Notes under the pieces: generated by a model
Databases searched by the model: none
Told to the model about the DNA's origin: nothing
What the model saw: only the letters and a program-made list of their open reading frames with translations
Part shown: in pieces, positions 1-10,590 of the stretch
Position numbering within the stretch: position 1 is the stretch's first letter
How the letters are laid out: every line of letters starts with the position of its first letter
Made by a program: the position numbers and the translations under genes
Assembly (NCBI RefSeq): GCF_001522545.3
Contig: NC_031799.1
Span: forward strand, 45,018,477 to 45,082,476
Origin: Parus major
Taxonomy: Eukaryota > Chordata > Aves > Passeriformes > Paridae
Length of the DNA: 64,000 nucleotides
Direction: 5' to 3'

Positions 1-809
1 TCAATACTAGGGCAGAAATGTCCCTCTTATGCTCTGCCACTGTGCAGGAGGGAAGTGCAGAGCTGCCTGCTTCCATGGCAAACAGGATTTTGGGCATGAC
101 ACTGTTCCCAGGGCATCCCTGGTAACCGCAAACTGACAGTCCTGCCTGTGAAAGGGGCTGCCAGCTCTATATCCACATTTCAAGTCTATTTCCTTAGGTC
201 CTTAGGCAGTAGTGACTGTTTGTGGATGTTTTCTTGTCTTCTGCTGAACTGCACCTCTTTATCTGCTCATCGACCAGCGTGCTGCCATTCAGCACTTCCC
301 TTCCCATTTCGAGTGTATAGGTGGTGCCTGCAAGAAGAATGGGAGAATGAAGAGCAATCCCTGTGTCAGTAATTCTTTAGAAAAACGAGTGTCAAAGCAC
401 TGCTCTTCCCAGTTCTACAGTTCAGAGGTAGTGAGAGAGCTGTGGACTGGCTCCCATAATCCCAGTTGCTAGTACTATCTGACTTAAATCTCTCTTTGGA
501 GTCTTTTCCCCGGGAGAGCACTCCTGGCCTCTATCTGAGATGGTTCTGGTGAAAAAAACAGGGCAGAAAAGAACTTTGAAAATTACATTGCCCATTTCCC
601 ACCTTAAGCAACATGGATCTTCATCCTACTTAATTTGCCTCTGAGCAAGGCAGAATTTGTCTTTTGAATGTCTAAATATAATAAACCAAACGAAATTAAT
701 GCCAGGTTGTAACAAATGGTCAGACGTGTTATATGTTAGAATTGACTTGGCACAGCCAGCACTGCACACTTTTCAGTCAGATGGGATTTAGGTAGTGCTG
801 CTGTTTCTA
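1..809. other. Unannotated flank
   Basis: I see no gene or repeat family here. Open frames are short and do not resemble a known protein. On the minus strand the gag-like reading of the neighbouring retroviral element fades out near 810, so the left edge of that element is somewhere around here and is not sharply defined. Confidence 0.5.
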
Positions 810-1343
810 TTTCTAGCAAAGTATCTTTGGATGAAGGAACACTTTTACTTTTTTTTTATTTTTTTTTTTTTTACTTTTTTTTTTCCCCCTGCTACTTTTT
901 AGTTTGTAAATGATACAACAAATAATTCTCGCTTTCTTGTGTTTTAGTAATAAATTTATCTTCCGCTCCCCCCCCCCAGGGAAGCTACAGGGTAGCATAG
1001 TCACTCTCTTCCTGATTAAAAGGTTCTTTTGAATTTGCACACTGATTTAAAGCTTAACAAATCCAATCTTTAAATGATCCAAACTTTGGCCAATTTAAAT
1101 TATCTTTTTGGATAATTTTGTCTATTTAAACATATAATAATTATTAATCATTTTCTGCTTGCTTATCCTCTCCAGGAGTCCCATGTATCCCAAAATCCTC
1201 AGTGGACTGTCCTGAGGAATGCTCCCCTCCTGAGAAACCCCTTCAGGCTTCTCAGATATTCCAGGCTCTTGCGAATTCCCTTCACAATTCTCAGCCCCTG
1301 GGTTCAAGGACTTACTCTCCCTTAAACCAATCTCTGGCAGCAA
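810..1343 (-). pseudogene. Decayed retroviral gag remnant (matrix-like region)
   Basis: On the minus strand an open stretch (1343 to 1122) ends in a segment with the look of a retroviral matrix protein: a Pro-rich, Glu/Ser-rich lead-in, then the residues DSPLRILGYMGLLE and KQKMINNYY. After a stop and a frame change, a second matrix-like piece (WPKFGSFKDWIC, about 1095-1040) follows, and then EPFNQEE (about 1020-1000). The rest is low-complexity Lys-rich translation of a T-rich tract (848-890) and a C run (968-977). Stops and frame changes show it is dead. Capsid, nucleocapsid and pol are not recognisable further left. The position just after a leader and primer binding site fits gag. The identification rests on resemblance of short blocks and should be tested by a protein search. 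Confidence 0.55.
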
Positions 1344-2156
1344 CTAACCAAGAAATCTCTGGTACCAGGAGAATCTTGATCCCCCTCACTCACTCCGTGG
1401 CTCAACTTCCCCCCTCCGTTAATATAATTCTGTTGCACTAGCCTGTCTTTTGCCAACTATTTGCTTCCTGCCTAATTCTCTCTCTTTCTCAATTAGTTTT
1501 ACCCCCCTCGACTACTTCTCTCTGGCTACTTCTCTTCGCAATCCCTCTTAGCTACCTACTTAAGTCGCCAGCTATTTCTCTTTTTAAAGAAAGTTGAACC
1601 TGACTCAATCACTCTCCTCCTGAGTCACTTCACTCAGAGATCAGATTGCTCCCTTCTCCCTGAGGACTTTCCTGTGGGTTTTAAGACTGTGACTCTACCT
1701 CCCGTCTCTCCCGGGGATTTTCACTCATTCTTCTCTTTCCCTTCCCTCCCTTCCCGGTCGGTCCCCTCGTGGAGAGACGAAAGCTGGGTACTCGGAGGTC
1801 TGCATTTGCTGCAGGGGTCCGGGCTGCTCAGCCCCCATCTCAGACACCACACACACACACACACACAAGCACACACACACAAGCACACAGTTGCCCCTCA
1901 TGCCCAACCCTGTGGTACTCACACAGTCCATTTTCCCACACGGTTTTTGTGCACAAGATGTTCTACAGGCACCTTTATCTCTAGCCGGCACTCCTACAGG
2001 AGCTTTTCTTTGTGCGCCTTTTACTGCAAGTTTCTTTTGCTTATGCTTTATCTTAATTGAAACCCTTTTTCCAAAGGAGCACAATCTAACCTTGGGACTG
2101 CCTTAAAAGATTGGTGAGGAGCTCCTTCCCACAGTCAGCTGGTCTTGGACTTGGGT
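1344..2156 (-). mobile_element. Retroviral 5' leader between PBS and gag
   Basis: This minus-strand segment lies directly downstream (in element orientation) of the primer binding site and upstream of the gag-like remnant, so it is the expected untranslated leader of about 0.8 kb. It is purine-rich on the minus strand and includes a CA/TG microsatellite (1844-1889). An open frame of 119 codons on the minus strand (2084-1725) starts in this leader, but part of it only translates the TG repeat. I do not assign it a function. A glycosylated-gag-type leader protein is conceivable and not supported. Confidence 0.55.
1844..1889. repeat. (CA)n microsatellite
   Basis: CA dinucleotide tract interrupted by two AAG spacers, inside the retroviral leader. 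It makes reading frames on both strands look artificially open. Confidence 0.9.
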
Positions 2157-2174
2157 TCCAGGGTTTCAGCACCA
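2157..2174 (-). other. Retroviral primer binding site, tRNA-Phe type
   Basis: The minus strand reads TGGTGCTGAAACCCTGGA. This is 16 of 18 identical to the complement of the 3' end of vertebrate tRNA-Phe (TGGTGCCGAAACCCGGGA), including the obligatory leading TGG. It sits 3 bases from the LTR terminus, the normal PBS placement. Other tRNA 3' ends I compared (Lys, Trp, Pro, Glu, Asp, Arg, Leu) fit clearly worse. Confidence 0.8.
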
Positions 2175-2177
2175 AAT

Positions 2178-2963
2178 TGTTATAAATGAAATTAGAATTT
2201 TGACTACCAGGTCCCTTGGGTTAATGGCAGTTCAATTAAAAACGAATGCAATTTAGTGAATTGAATAGTAATTTGATATGAAAGAACACAGTTTAGTAAA
2301 AGAATATAATTTAGCAAAAAATTACAATTTATATATAATCTGCTAGTAATTAAGTTTGATTAAAAGCATAAGCAAAACCAACTGGGGTACAGGGAGGGCT
2401 TATCACCCCACCTCACGTCCAAAACCGACCAGGGTACGGAGGCTTCCCACCCTGCCTCACCTACAAAACAAAGCCCTTCAAGCTAAACTTATACACTCTA
2501 TGCCTATACATATCCATTATTGTTTCTCCTAAGTTTCCTCCTATTTCCCATTTTTCTGACTTTACGTCACTTTTCTTCACGGTGCACGCTTCACTTGTTG
2601 TTAGGCGGTCTTCAGCCTTCCTTTGGTGGTCTTTTGGCGAAGGCTTCTCCTCTCCCTCTCTGTCCTTAGGATAACCTTGCAGGCTTGCGTGTGCATACGA
2701 AGCGTTGCGCTACGTAAGGCTACTAATTAGTCTGATATTTACTGGCCCAATGCCTAAAGTCATTCTAATTTTGTCCATCTCAAGGCTGTTTCAGTCTTGA
2801 GACATCACACAACTTCTAAACTACATCCTATACCTCAATTTTAACGTGTAACATCTGTAAAGGGGTACATCTGCTTTGTAACACTGATTCTTTTGATTGC
2901 TTCTAATAATAACTTTCCAAACAGTTACAATTTAGTTAGGATGAATCAATTACATTTATTACA
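2178..2963 (-). mobile_element. Gammaretrovirus-like LTR (minus orientation)
   Basis: A 786-bp block with retroviral LTR termini: on the minus strand it begins TGTAATAAATG and ends CATTTATAACA, a near-perfect terminal inverted repeat with TG...CA ends. The minus strand is preceded by a polypurine tract (2965-2982) and followed after 3 bases by a tRNA-Phe PBS (2157-2174). The U3-like part is AT-rich. A TATA-like GTATAGG/GTATAAG region lies around 2485-2510, and downstream is a G-rich pair of about 45-bp repeats (2374-2464). I see no second copy of this LTR in the window, so LTR-LTR divergence cannot be used for dating. The flanking arrangement (PPT one side, PBS the other) is described in the findings. 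Confidence 0.85.
2374..2464. repeat. Imperfect ~45-bp tandem duplication within the LTR
   Basis: Two units start at 2374 (AAAACCAACTGGGGTAC...) and 2421 (AAAACCGACCAGGGTAC...). Both run through a GGCTT..CACCCC/CACCCTG block to CCTCAC. They are clearly homologous but diverged by several substitutions and small indels. Such duplications are common in retroviral LTR regulatory or R/U5 regions. Confidence 0.8.
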
Positions 2964-2964
2964 A

Positions 2965-2982
2965 TCCCCCATTTCTCTTTTT
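2965..2982 (-). other. Retroviral polypurine tract
   Basis: The minus strand reads AAAAAGAGAAATGGGGGA, almost all purine and ending in a G run. It abuts the start of the LTR (TGTAATAAATG) with one T between, which is the standard PPT position for plus-strand DNA priming. Confidence 0.8.
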
Positions 2983-3323
2983 GATCACCTTGATTTGTGC
3001 TTCTGAATTTTCATACTCTTTTGAATTTTTAGTTTTGTTCCTTGTGTTCTCTTGATTTTCATTTCTAATTTTTTTAATGTTTCTCTTGTTGCATTAAGCT
3101 TTTCACACTCTCTTTCAAATGAGGTTAACATTATTTTTAGCTATTACAGTTTCTTTTCGTTCAGTATTCTTTGAATTACTGAATGAATTAGTCTAATAAG
3201 GCACAGAATCATACAAGGTCAAAACAATAATCTTAATATAAAACACTATATAATAAATTTTAACTTTTTCCACTAAATATTTGTAAAAAGGTTATCTCAC
3301 TAATCAGTCTTCAAAATAAAATT

Positions 3324-4345
3324 CTATTTTTGAACTGGTACATGTGCTCCTCTTTTAATGTCTTTAGCAATTTTTGTGATGGCTTTTCTATGATCATTTA
3401 TCTTTACAGAACACTCAAATTCATTAAACTTTCTACAAATTTCCCCTTCTTCTGTTAACAGATAGTCCAGGGTAATTCTGTTTTAATAAACAAATGCTCA
3501 CCTTTGTGAACACTGTTTGGCCAGCAACTTTAGAGCAGTAGAGGTATGGTTTGAAACAACTTTAATTACTGCCTGTAGCCTTGTGAACTGATTCAATAGA
3601 TAGGTTTGGGTTTGGTATCTTTAAGATCCATCTTCAGCTTAAGTGGCTGGGTCATTTCTCTGCAGGCCATTTGTTTTCACTTCATTTCTGCTTTCTTCTT
3701 GCTTTTGGAAAGTCAAGGTTTAAGTCTCTTTTATTGTTCTTTAATGTTTCATAAAGTGGTGTTCTTAACATATCACTCCTGGACCTCAGTGGAACGAAGA
3801 AGGAGGGTCGTATAACTCTTAAGGTAGAGATTTTTTTCCACTTTTGAGGTAATTCACTATACACTCTTTACTCACAAAAGATTTAATATATTATATCAGG
3901 GCCTTTCCATTTGTTACTTGTTTTATTCGGTTGTTCTTAATAGAATTTTAGGTCGCTTCTGGATTGGTAAGGGTTAGCTCCAGAACTTTTATTAGTCTCT
4001 CACATTTCCACAGCTATTTTTTTTTTTCAGTTCTTTTAAGTCTTTCATAAATTTAACATTCAAATAATTTTAATTGTGTTACAACTTCTTGCGTTAAACT
4101 TACAAGAAGATTTTAGTTAAAGTTGGCAAATCTCAGTTGCTATACTGCTGTTTCAGCTGTTCACACTACTTACTCATTTTCTCTGATTCTTTCTTTGGGA
4201 TCTTTTTTATGCTTTTATAAAATTAGTGTGATTTTAACAGGCAGAATTAACATATGGATGTGCCACAAACACAGACTTTATCTGGTTTTTGATCTACACA
4301 AAGTGATTGCATTTGTCACAGGGATCGGAATGATCGTGATTTTGC
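3324..4345 (-). pseudogene. Decayed retroviral env remnant (SU end and TM ectodomain)
   Basis: Transmembrane-subunit landmarks read in one minus-strand frame from 3590 to 3324: a heptad-type helix (LQAVIKVVSNHTSTALKLL), an immunosuppressive-domain-like block (NRITLDYLLTEEG), a cysteine motif, and an AHVPVQK segment before a stop. The frame has two internal stops (TGA and TAA). In the usual CX6CC motif the first Cys of the pair is Glu, so only one Cys remains. An upstream minus-strand open stretch (3864-3682) looks like the SU C-terminal region (VIRPSFFVP...TPLYETL) ending near a basic KNNKRD cleavage-like site. A Cys-containing block (DPCDKCNHFV, about 4340-4300) resembles SU. No membrane anchor is readable. 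This is a gamma-type envelope and clearly non-functional. Confidence 0.75.
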
Positions 4346-4690
4346 TTTTGCACATTTTGTTTTCTCATTGTTTGCTGTTGTGCTGCTTGTTTTAATACCA
4401 CTTGTTTCTTTCTTATCTTTATGGATTCTGTCTCATCTTGCTTTATGGTTTTGGCCAGTTGCCAAGGGTATCTTAATAAACACAGTGAAAGTAATCCTCA
4501 GGAGTTTTAACTCCCTGCCTTCCTCAAGGCCCCTTGGGTTGCAGCCAAGGGCTGAGGTGCCAGTCTTCTTGGTAGCTAAGTTTATATCCTGGGATCTGGT
4601 CACTGGCATGTTTGGTCTCACTGGTACCCTCAGTCTTGGTTTACAAGTGGAGTCAAAATCATGTTGTCATGTTGGCAATTTTCTATAACA
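4346..4690 (-). mobile_element. Probable further retroviral sequence, boundary uncertain
   Basis: This stretch continues the minus-strand env side of the element. A 62-codon minus-strand frame (4621-4433) is present, but I cannot match it confidently to env signal peptide or pol C-terminus. Compositional change and loss of any retroviral reading put the right edge somewhere near 4690. No integrase or RT motifs are visible, so pol is absent or decayed beyond recognition. Confidence 0.3.
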
Positions 4691-7600
4691 TATCTAAATC
4701 CATGCCTTGGTAGCAGGCCATAATTCTATCAGTGAACTGCAAAAAAAAGTGGTGTTTTCAGCTGCATTTAATTTCTTCCCCTTATTAGAGAAACTACTTT
4801 TTAGAGAACCCAAACAAATTTTCAGCCATTTTTGATAATTTTGAAAAAATTATAGAAGACAATGCAGTGGATTTCATTATTAAATTTGAGCTGGCTTGTC
4901 TGAAAAGGCTGAAGATGCACACCTAAATCTATCCAGGCTGAAAACAGGGGAAGTAATTAAATTAGTTCCTTTCTTTGGCTATTCAGCTTCCTGTTTAACT
5001 ATAAAATTGTTGAAACTAATTAATATGGAAAAACTATTGATTATAAAATGTCATATTTCTGAAATATGAGCCATAAATATGAGTGTATTTTAATGAAAGT
5101 TGACATGCCAGTTCCTAGGTCTTAAATGAAATACGATTCCTTATTGTGCAAATAGCCTGGAGTGAGAGAATGTTGTAAGTTACAGAAAGCTCTGTGGTAA
5201 TCTATGACAAAAGGGAATAAATCATAATTAATAATCTCTAGATTCCACAGAGGCTTCTTTTTCCCTCAAAGCATCATTAGAAAAAGAAACAAGATGGAAG
5301 ACTCAAAAGAAAACCCAGAGGTCTTGTAAGAGGAAGAGAAAGTGAATTGAAAATTAATATTGTCAATAAAAAAAAAAAAGTAGGATAGATAATTATTAGC
5401 AGGCATCCACTATTGAAGGAAAAATCTAATCTAATATCTTTGACTGACAATTTAAAGGGCACAAGAGATCTGTACTCCTACAGTTATATTATAATTTTTT
5501 CATAAATTCAAAGGAGCTATGAAATTTGCTAAGGAATACATGTAGTACCCAGTTAAGTTTGTTGAAATAGAATAAAATCTGCTGGGTAGAAACACACATG
5601 ATATCTGAGGACAAATTCTGTTTCTCTTGAGGAAGGCCATGGTAAAGCTTTTATGTTCTAAATAGGAAGATTTTGCACTCTACTGCCTGTCAGAAACAAG
5701 CTTAGACTTCTATTGTGAGCTTTTTTTTTAGTCTGCAATCATGAATTAAGAGGATGTCTTAATCAGCTTATGGCTGACACTTGTTATACCCTGAAAATTA
5801 ATGAGTGACTTACCTCAAATTCTACGGAAAAATATATGTTTTCAGTGACTTCAGTGAGGTGTGAGTGTCTCAGAGGTGAACCATGATTTGTGACACATGA
5901 TATTTTGTGGCATTGTTAGCCTTTCTAACACATTTCTGTTTAGAAACGAGTAAGACAAGAGAGGACAGTTGTGCTATGACAGGTGTACGTGCACCAGGTT
6001 TGACTAATTCAAATAGCTTAAGGGTCCTCTAGGGCCTTAAAAGCACTGCCAGATTTACCAACAGATCTTTTCAATTACACATCACACTGTGACTTGACCG
6101 CAATGCCATTAGCTATACGATTTTAATCCAATTTGCTGTTACTGAAGACTTCATGCATTGTCCTTCAGGTCTACTCTCTGAAAGCTCTGACAGTCTGGGT
6201 GAAGCCAGCTCTCCCAACTTATTTTTAACACAGCTGCTTCTCTTGCTGAGCTTTTAAAATTATTAATAGAGTTCAATTCTCTCAAGCTTTACACGTTAAT
6301 GCAAAATGAGACTTATGCAATCAAAAACCTCAGTTGTCAAGTGGCTAAAACTCAGGTAGTGAGATGACAAAATGTGGCTTGGTTTCTGTGTGATAGCTGT
6401 CATTGCTACATAAAACTAGCAGTATCTGCAATTAAGTTGTGAAATCCATCTCCTTGTTTTAACACTTTAACAGGCCACACTGTCTATATTGGATGTAGCA
6501 GGAGAAAATGAAAGGCAGATAATGTCTGTGTATTACAGACATATTTCTGAGATTTTCTGAGGAAATATTGCAGATGCTTGATTCAGCTGTTAATTCCATG
6601 TTTTGTTTATGTCAAATCTCTATGCATCATAGAATAATGATGCATAGTTTATGTATAGTACGTATATTGGGTATTTTCACACTCTCCAATGCCTATCAAA
6701 GCATATCCCTATTTATTAAATGTCCAAAGGTTATCCTTAGCCTCCATTTCATCAACAGCATTGGCCTCCAAAGACAGGTTTTCAGTCTAGCCACCAGCTT
6801 TATGCCAGCTGGTTTTGTACTGGGGTGGAGAAGAGATACCCTGTAGATGGTATCTACAAATCTTTCTCAATTTTCCTTTAAACAGCTCAACTTGAACATT
6901 CACCTTTGTTATGCTGCACACAAATCTTGATACCTGGAATAAGCTGCAGCTGGTTTGTAAGCTATTTGTCATGGAATTTTTTCATTTCTTTCTCTGCAAT
7001 ATTTGACTGCTGCTATCCATATCTGGTTGGAATCAATGTATTAAAAAGTTTGGGGGATAGGATCCATTTCTTTCATTTTGTGGGATCATAGTTCATAAAT
7101 TAAATTTTCTGCAAGTCACAGCAGTAGGAATTTTATCAGCAATAACTGAGAAAATGAAAAGATGCAGTTGTTTGGTTTCAACTTTAAAATTGTAACCAAT
7201 TTAATTTTGATGTGGAAAATATATCTTTTTCTAGTTTTCTTTTGGTTTTCAGTATCCTATTTCTAGTGGCTAAGCATTCTCAGCAGTGGTGGGGCCTCAG
7301 AATATGAGAGAGATGTCCTGTCTCTTAAAGATAGATGTAGGCAAACAAGTACCATTACTCAGTGGGTGGATGCTTTGAGTCTGACACAAATGGTTTAAGG
7401 TTTCCTCTAGCTTCTTATAGCTTGTGTAATACACTATGGACTTTACTTAAGTAACTGTCATTTATAAGAAAACATTCATAGCCACCAAATTATATGGTCA
7501 GAAGGTTTTGAGCTTTTTTTTAACTTAGTGTTTCCTGTTAGTTTTCAGGTTTTATTTTTTACTGAGAAGGAAGATAGATTAATTATGATTTAGTCTTTTC

Positions 7601-8770
7601 AGAACTTGTTATTTTATTCTTGGCGCTATCCGAGCTTCTGTCGCTGACAGCACTTAGGCTGGAGTTTGCATGCAAGCTCTCCTAGTGTTTTGATCTATAA
7701 TCCCTGCTCTCTTTCCTTTGGAACAGAAAAAAATAGTGCTTTAAATTCATATATGAGTTGTGTTCTATTCCACCTCCATAAGTGAAGCAGAAAAATGACC
7801 CTAAAAACATTGCTTAATCTGTTGGGAAGATAAACTTGGGTAATGGCAGGAAGCTGTTCAGCAAAGAGATGAAATTGGAGAGAAATTTTTTAATTTTGTT
7901 TTCCCATCATCTTAATGTAATAAGCAAAGCAATTTTGTACAGCAGGTCAAACAGTCTACAAATGCAATTTATCAGTACCAGAGGGATATGACAAGAAGTT
8001 GCAGCATAGGGGCCCTTTTGCATTTAAGGAAAGGGAATGCTGCAAAGCTCTTCTTCCTTTTGCTCTTTGGTCTTGCCTGAGCACTCAATTTAGGATTGAA
8101 GGTGGAACTAAATATTCATTTTGTACGCTTGTTAGGAAAATCATGTTATTCTCATTATTCTTTAATCTGTGTCTCTTTAAAGAGGGTGGATGAACTCTTT
8201 ATGTCAATCTAACATGTTTAGCTACTCAGTGTTGCTAGCAGAATTATTCCAGGAATCCTCCATGCTAAGAAACTGTTGAAGTCCTAGGACTTAAATATTG
8301 GATCCAAAAGGCAGTAAAAAAGTCAGATTTAATATCCTAATTCATGTAAGCTCATTCCAGAATTATCTGGTTGCCTCTGATTATAGTTTCTGCACAATAT
8401 GAGATAATTAACCACAGCAACAACAAAATCACGTTAAATACCATCCAGTAGTCCATAACCATGTTACTTGTGAAATTAAAACTCCTAAACATTTCTCTCC
8501 AAGCTTTTTCTGCCCTGATGCTCTGCTGCTATCAGTAATGCTAAAGGTCACTTGGCATGAATTACTTCAGTGCTCTGTGTCAGCAACCAGTCAAATCCTG
8601 CATCTGCTTTGATGAAACTTGCCATTCAGACCTGCTCTGGGATAAGCAACTTGATGTCACAGGCAGATGGTCTCCAAATGACCTCTCTTCAGCCTCTGAA
8701 AACCTCAGCAGATTTATTACTGTGGCACACAATAGGGATTTAGGGCTCAGTGGAGTCAAGTGCTGCAGTA
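4691..8770. other. AT-rich unannotated DNA
   Basis: I recognise no gene, SINE or LINE in this 4 kb. There are short A or T runs (for example 5368-5379) and only short chance open frames. Confidence 0.5.
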
Positions 8771-8833
8771 GATGAAGATCTAAGAAGATGAAGATCTAAG
8801 GAGATGAAGATCTAAGGAGATGAAGAGCTAGGG
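8771..8833. repeat. 16-bp tandem repeat, about 3.9 copies
   Basis: Units GATGAAGATCTAAGAA, GATGAAGATCTAAGGA, GATGAAGATCTAAGGA and a diverged GATGAAGAGCTAGGG lie head to tail. This is a short minisatellite. Each of the first three units contains a BglII-type palindrome AGATCT. Confidence 0.95.
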
Positions 8834-10351
8834 TTTTCTTTCATGGATGTGTAAATGTGTGGGTAAGGGCTCAGCTTTGCTGACTCTGCTGTGGAGGAGC
8901 AGCAGGTGAGGGAAGTGATGCATACTGACAGCTTTATGCTTTTTTCCCCTCAGACCATGGCAATCAGGGGGGACACGTGGCCAGGTCCACGCCATCCCTC
9001 ATCCTGGTGCTGCCCTGAAGGCACAGCACCCCACCTGTCCTCATGCATGATTGAAGCTCTGCAACCAGTGAGAGCCAGCCCAGTGTCCTTGCCTTGGGAC
9101 TGACTTCTGGGTGTGTTTTTTGTTCCCCTTCAATTGTTTCCAAACTGGTTATGTTACATATGCAGCATGTTTTACAAAATGTTTTACTGCTGAGTTGAGG
9201 GCATGGAAAACAATCACTGAAGTTGATAATTTCAGTCTTGAAGGGAAGATGTAAAAATCACCAGTGGAACACCGTCCAATATAACACTTTCATTTTTTCT
9301 GGGATTATCTGTGTACCAGATTTACCAGAAAAATACACTGTGGGGAAGGAATTACTTTCCCACTGCTTTTCAGCTAGACAAAGTGAAAAGCAGGCTGTCC
9401 TAGGAACTTCAATTTTGCCAACAATAGTTTTGCTATCTCCAAATAGCTCCGCACAGGTGTCTGCCAAATGTTTATATCTGTCCTGGGAAACTATTTGTCC
9501 AAGTGCTTTTATGTGGAACAAAGAAGAGTGCAAGTGCATGCTTACTGCAAAGTGAAAACCACTGGTTCAGCAGATGCAAGCACTCTTTCCCAAGCACTGT
9601 GAGCATGCAGAATGCTGCATAGGAAATGGCCAGAGTCACAAAAACTTGGCGGTGCTAATCTGGTCCTGATGAGTCATTGCTTGTTGGTAATGGAATTCTT
9701 TAAAGAAAGGAGTGAGTCATCTTGTGCAGTAGCAAGCAGAAATTGAATTGCCTCTGGGCATAGAATTACAGGAAAGTAAAGCCAGGGAAATCCTTTTAGT
9801 GCTGCAGTAAAAGCACACAGATTACAGGTGCTGATGCTAAATTGATCGGTCAAAGAGAACAGGAGGGACATGTGACTCTCAGTGCTAGCCAGTAGAGGAA
9901 TTTTAGGTAGAATGTCCTAGACGACCTCTCAGTAGAAAATTATGTATGCTTTATTGCTACCCTGGTTTCTGACATGGAAATCTTGTCCAAGTCTGCCAGA
10001 ATGATCTGAAAGCAGTCTTTGTGATAGCACAAAATCTTAACTCAAAGCATTTTTATCTGGTCCTAAATTCAGTATTTAAAGAAAGTGCATAAAGTGGAGA
10101 ATTTTATGTCAGGGAATCGTCACCCAGGTTCTGGAACACAGAGAAGAACATCTGATCAGCTTAAAAGCTACCCCTCTGTCTTCTTGATCTGGAGTTGCTA
10201 TGAGAACTGCACAGTTTCCTTGTGTAAATTAACACCTGTGTAGTGCCTTAATGATTTCAGGGCTGCCTGAAATTTGAATAATGCTGCAGATTGAAAGTTG
10301 TGTCTTATATCCTCAGTGCCTTGTCTCGTGACAGTAAAATATGCTCGTTTT
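8834..10351. other. Unannotated DNA
   Basis: Overlapping chance frames occur on both strands at 9223-9555. Neither resembles a known protein and no splice structure is obvious. No repeat family was recognised. Confidence 0.45.
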
Positions 10352-10590
10352 ATAGAATCACAGAAGAGCTGAGGTTAGAAAACCATCTAGACATTCTGAA
10401 TCCAGGTGTACTACTAAAATAAGGAGCAGGTAGGTTGCTCAGAAATGTGTCCAGCTCAGTCATGAGCATCTTCAAGATTTCACAACCTCTCTGGCCAGCC
10501 TTTTCCAGTATTTGATCACATTCCAAGGAACTAAGTTTACTTTAGTTTTTTTTAATGACTTTTTTTCCCTCAGACTTGCTGCATATAATT
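10352..10590 (-). mobile_element. CR1 LINE 3' fragment
   Basis: The + strand begins ATAGAATCACAGAAGAGCTGAGG, the reverse complement of a CR1 3' end. It then follows the usual CR1 order: 'AACCATCTAGA', 'GGTTGCTCAGAA', 'CACAACCTCTCTGGCCAGCC', 'TTCCAGTATTTGATCACATTC'. The copy is old and 5' truncated. It encodes nothing useful; this portion is the 3' untranslated region. Confidence 0.75.

Noticed and set aside
1725..2084. 119-codon leader frame of the retroviral element
   Set aside because: Partly encoded by the TG microsatellite and without similarity I can name; not called as a protein.
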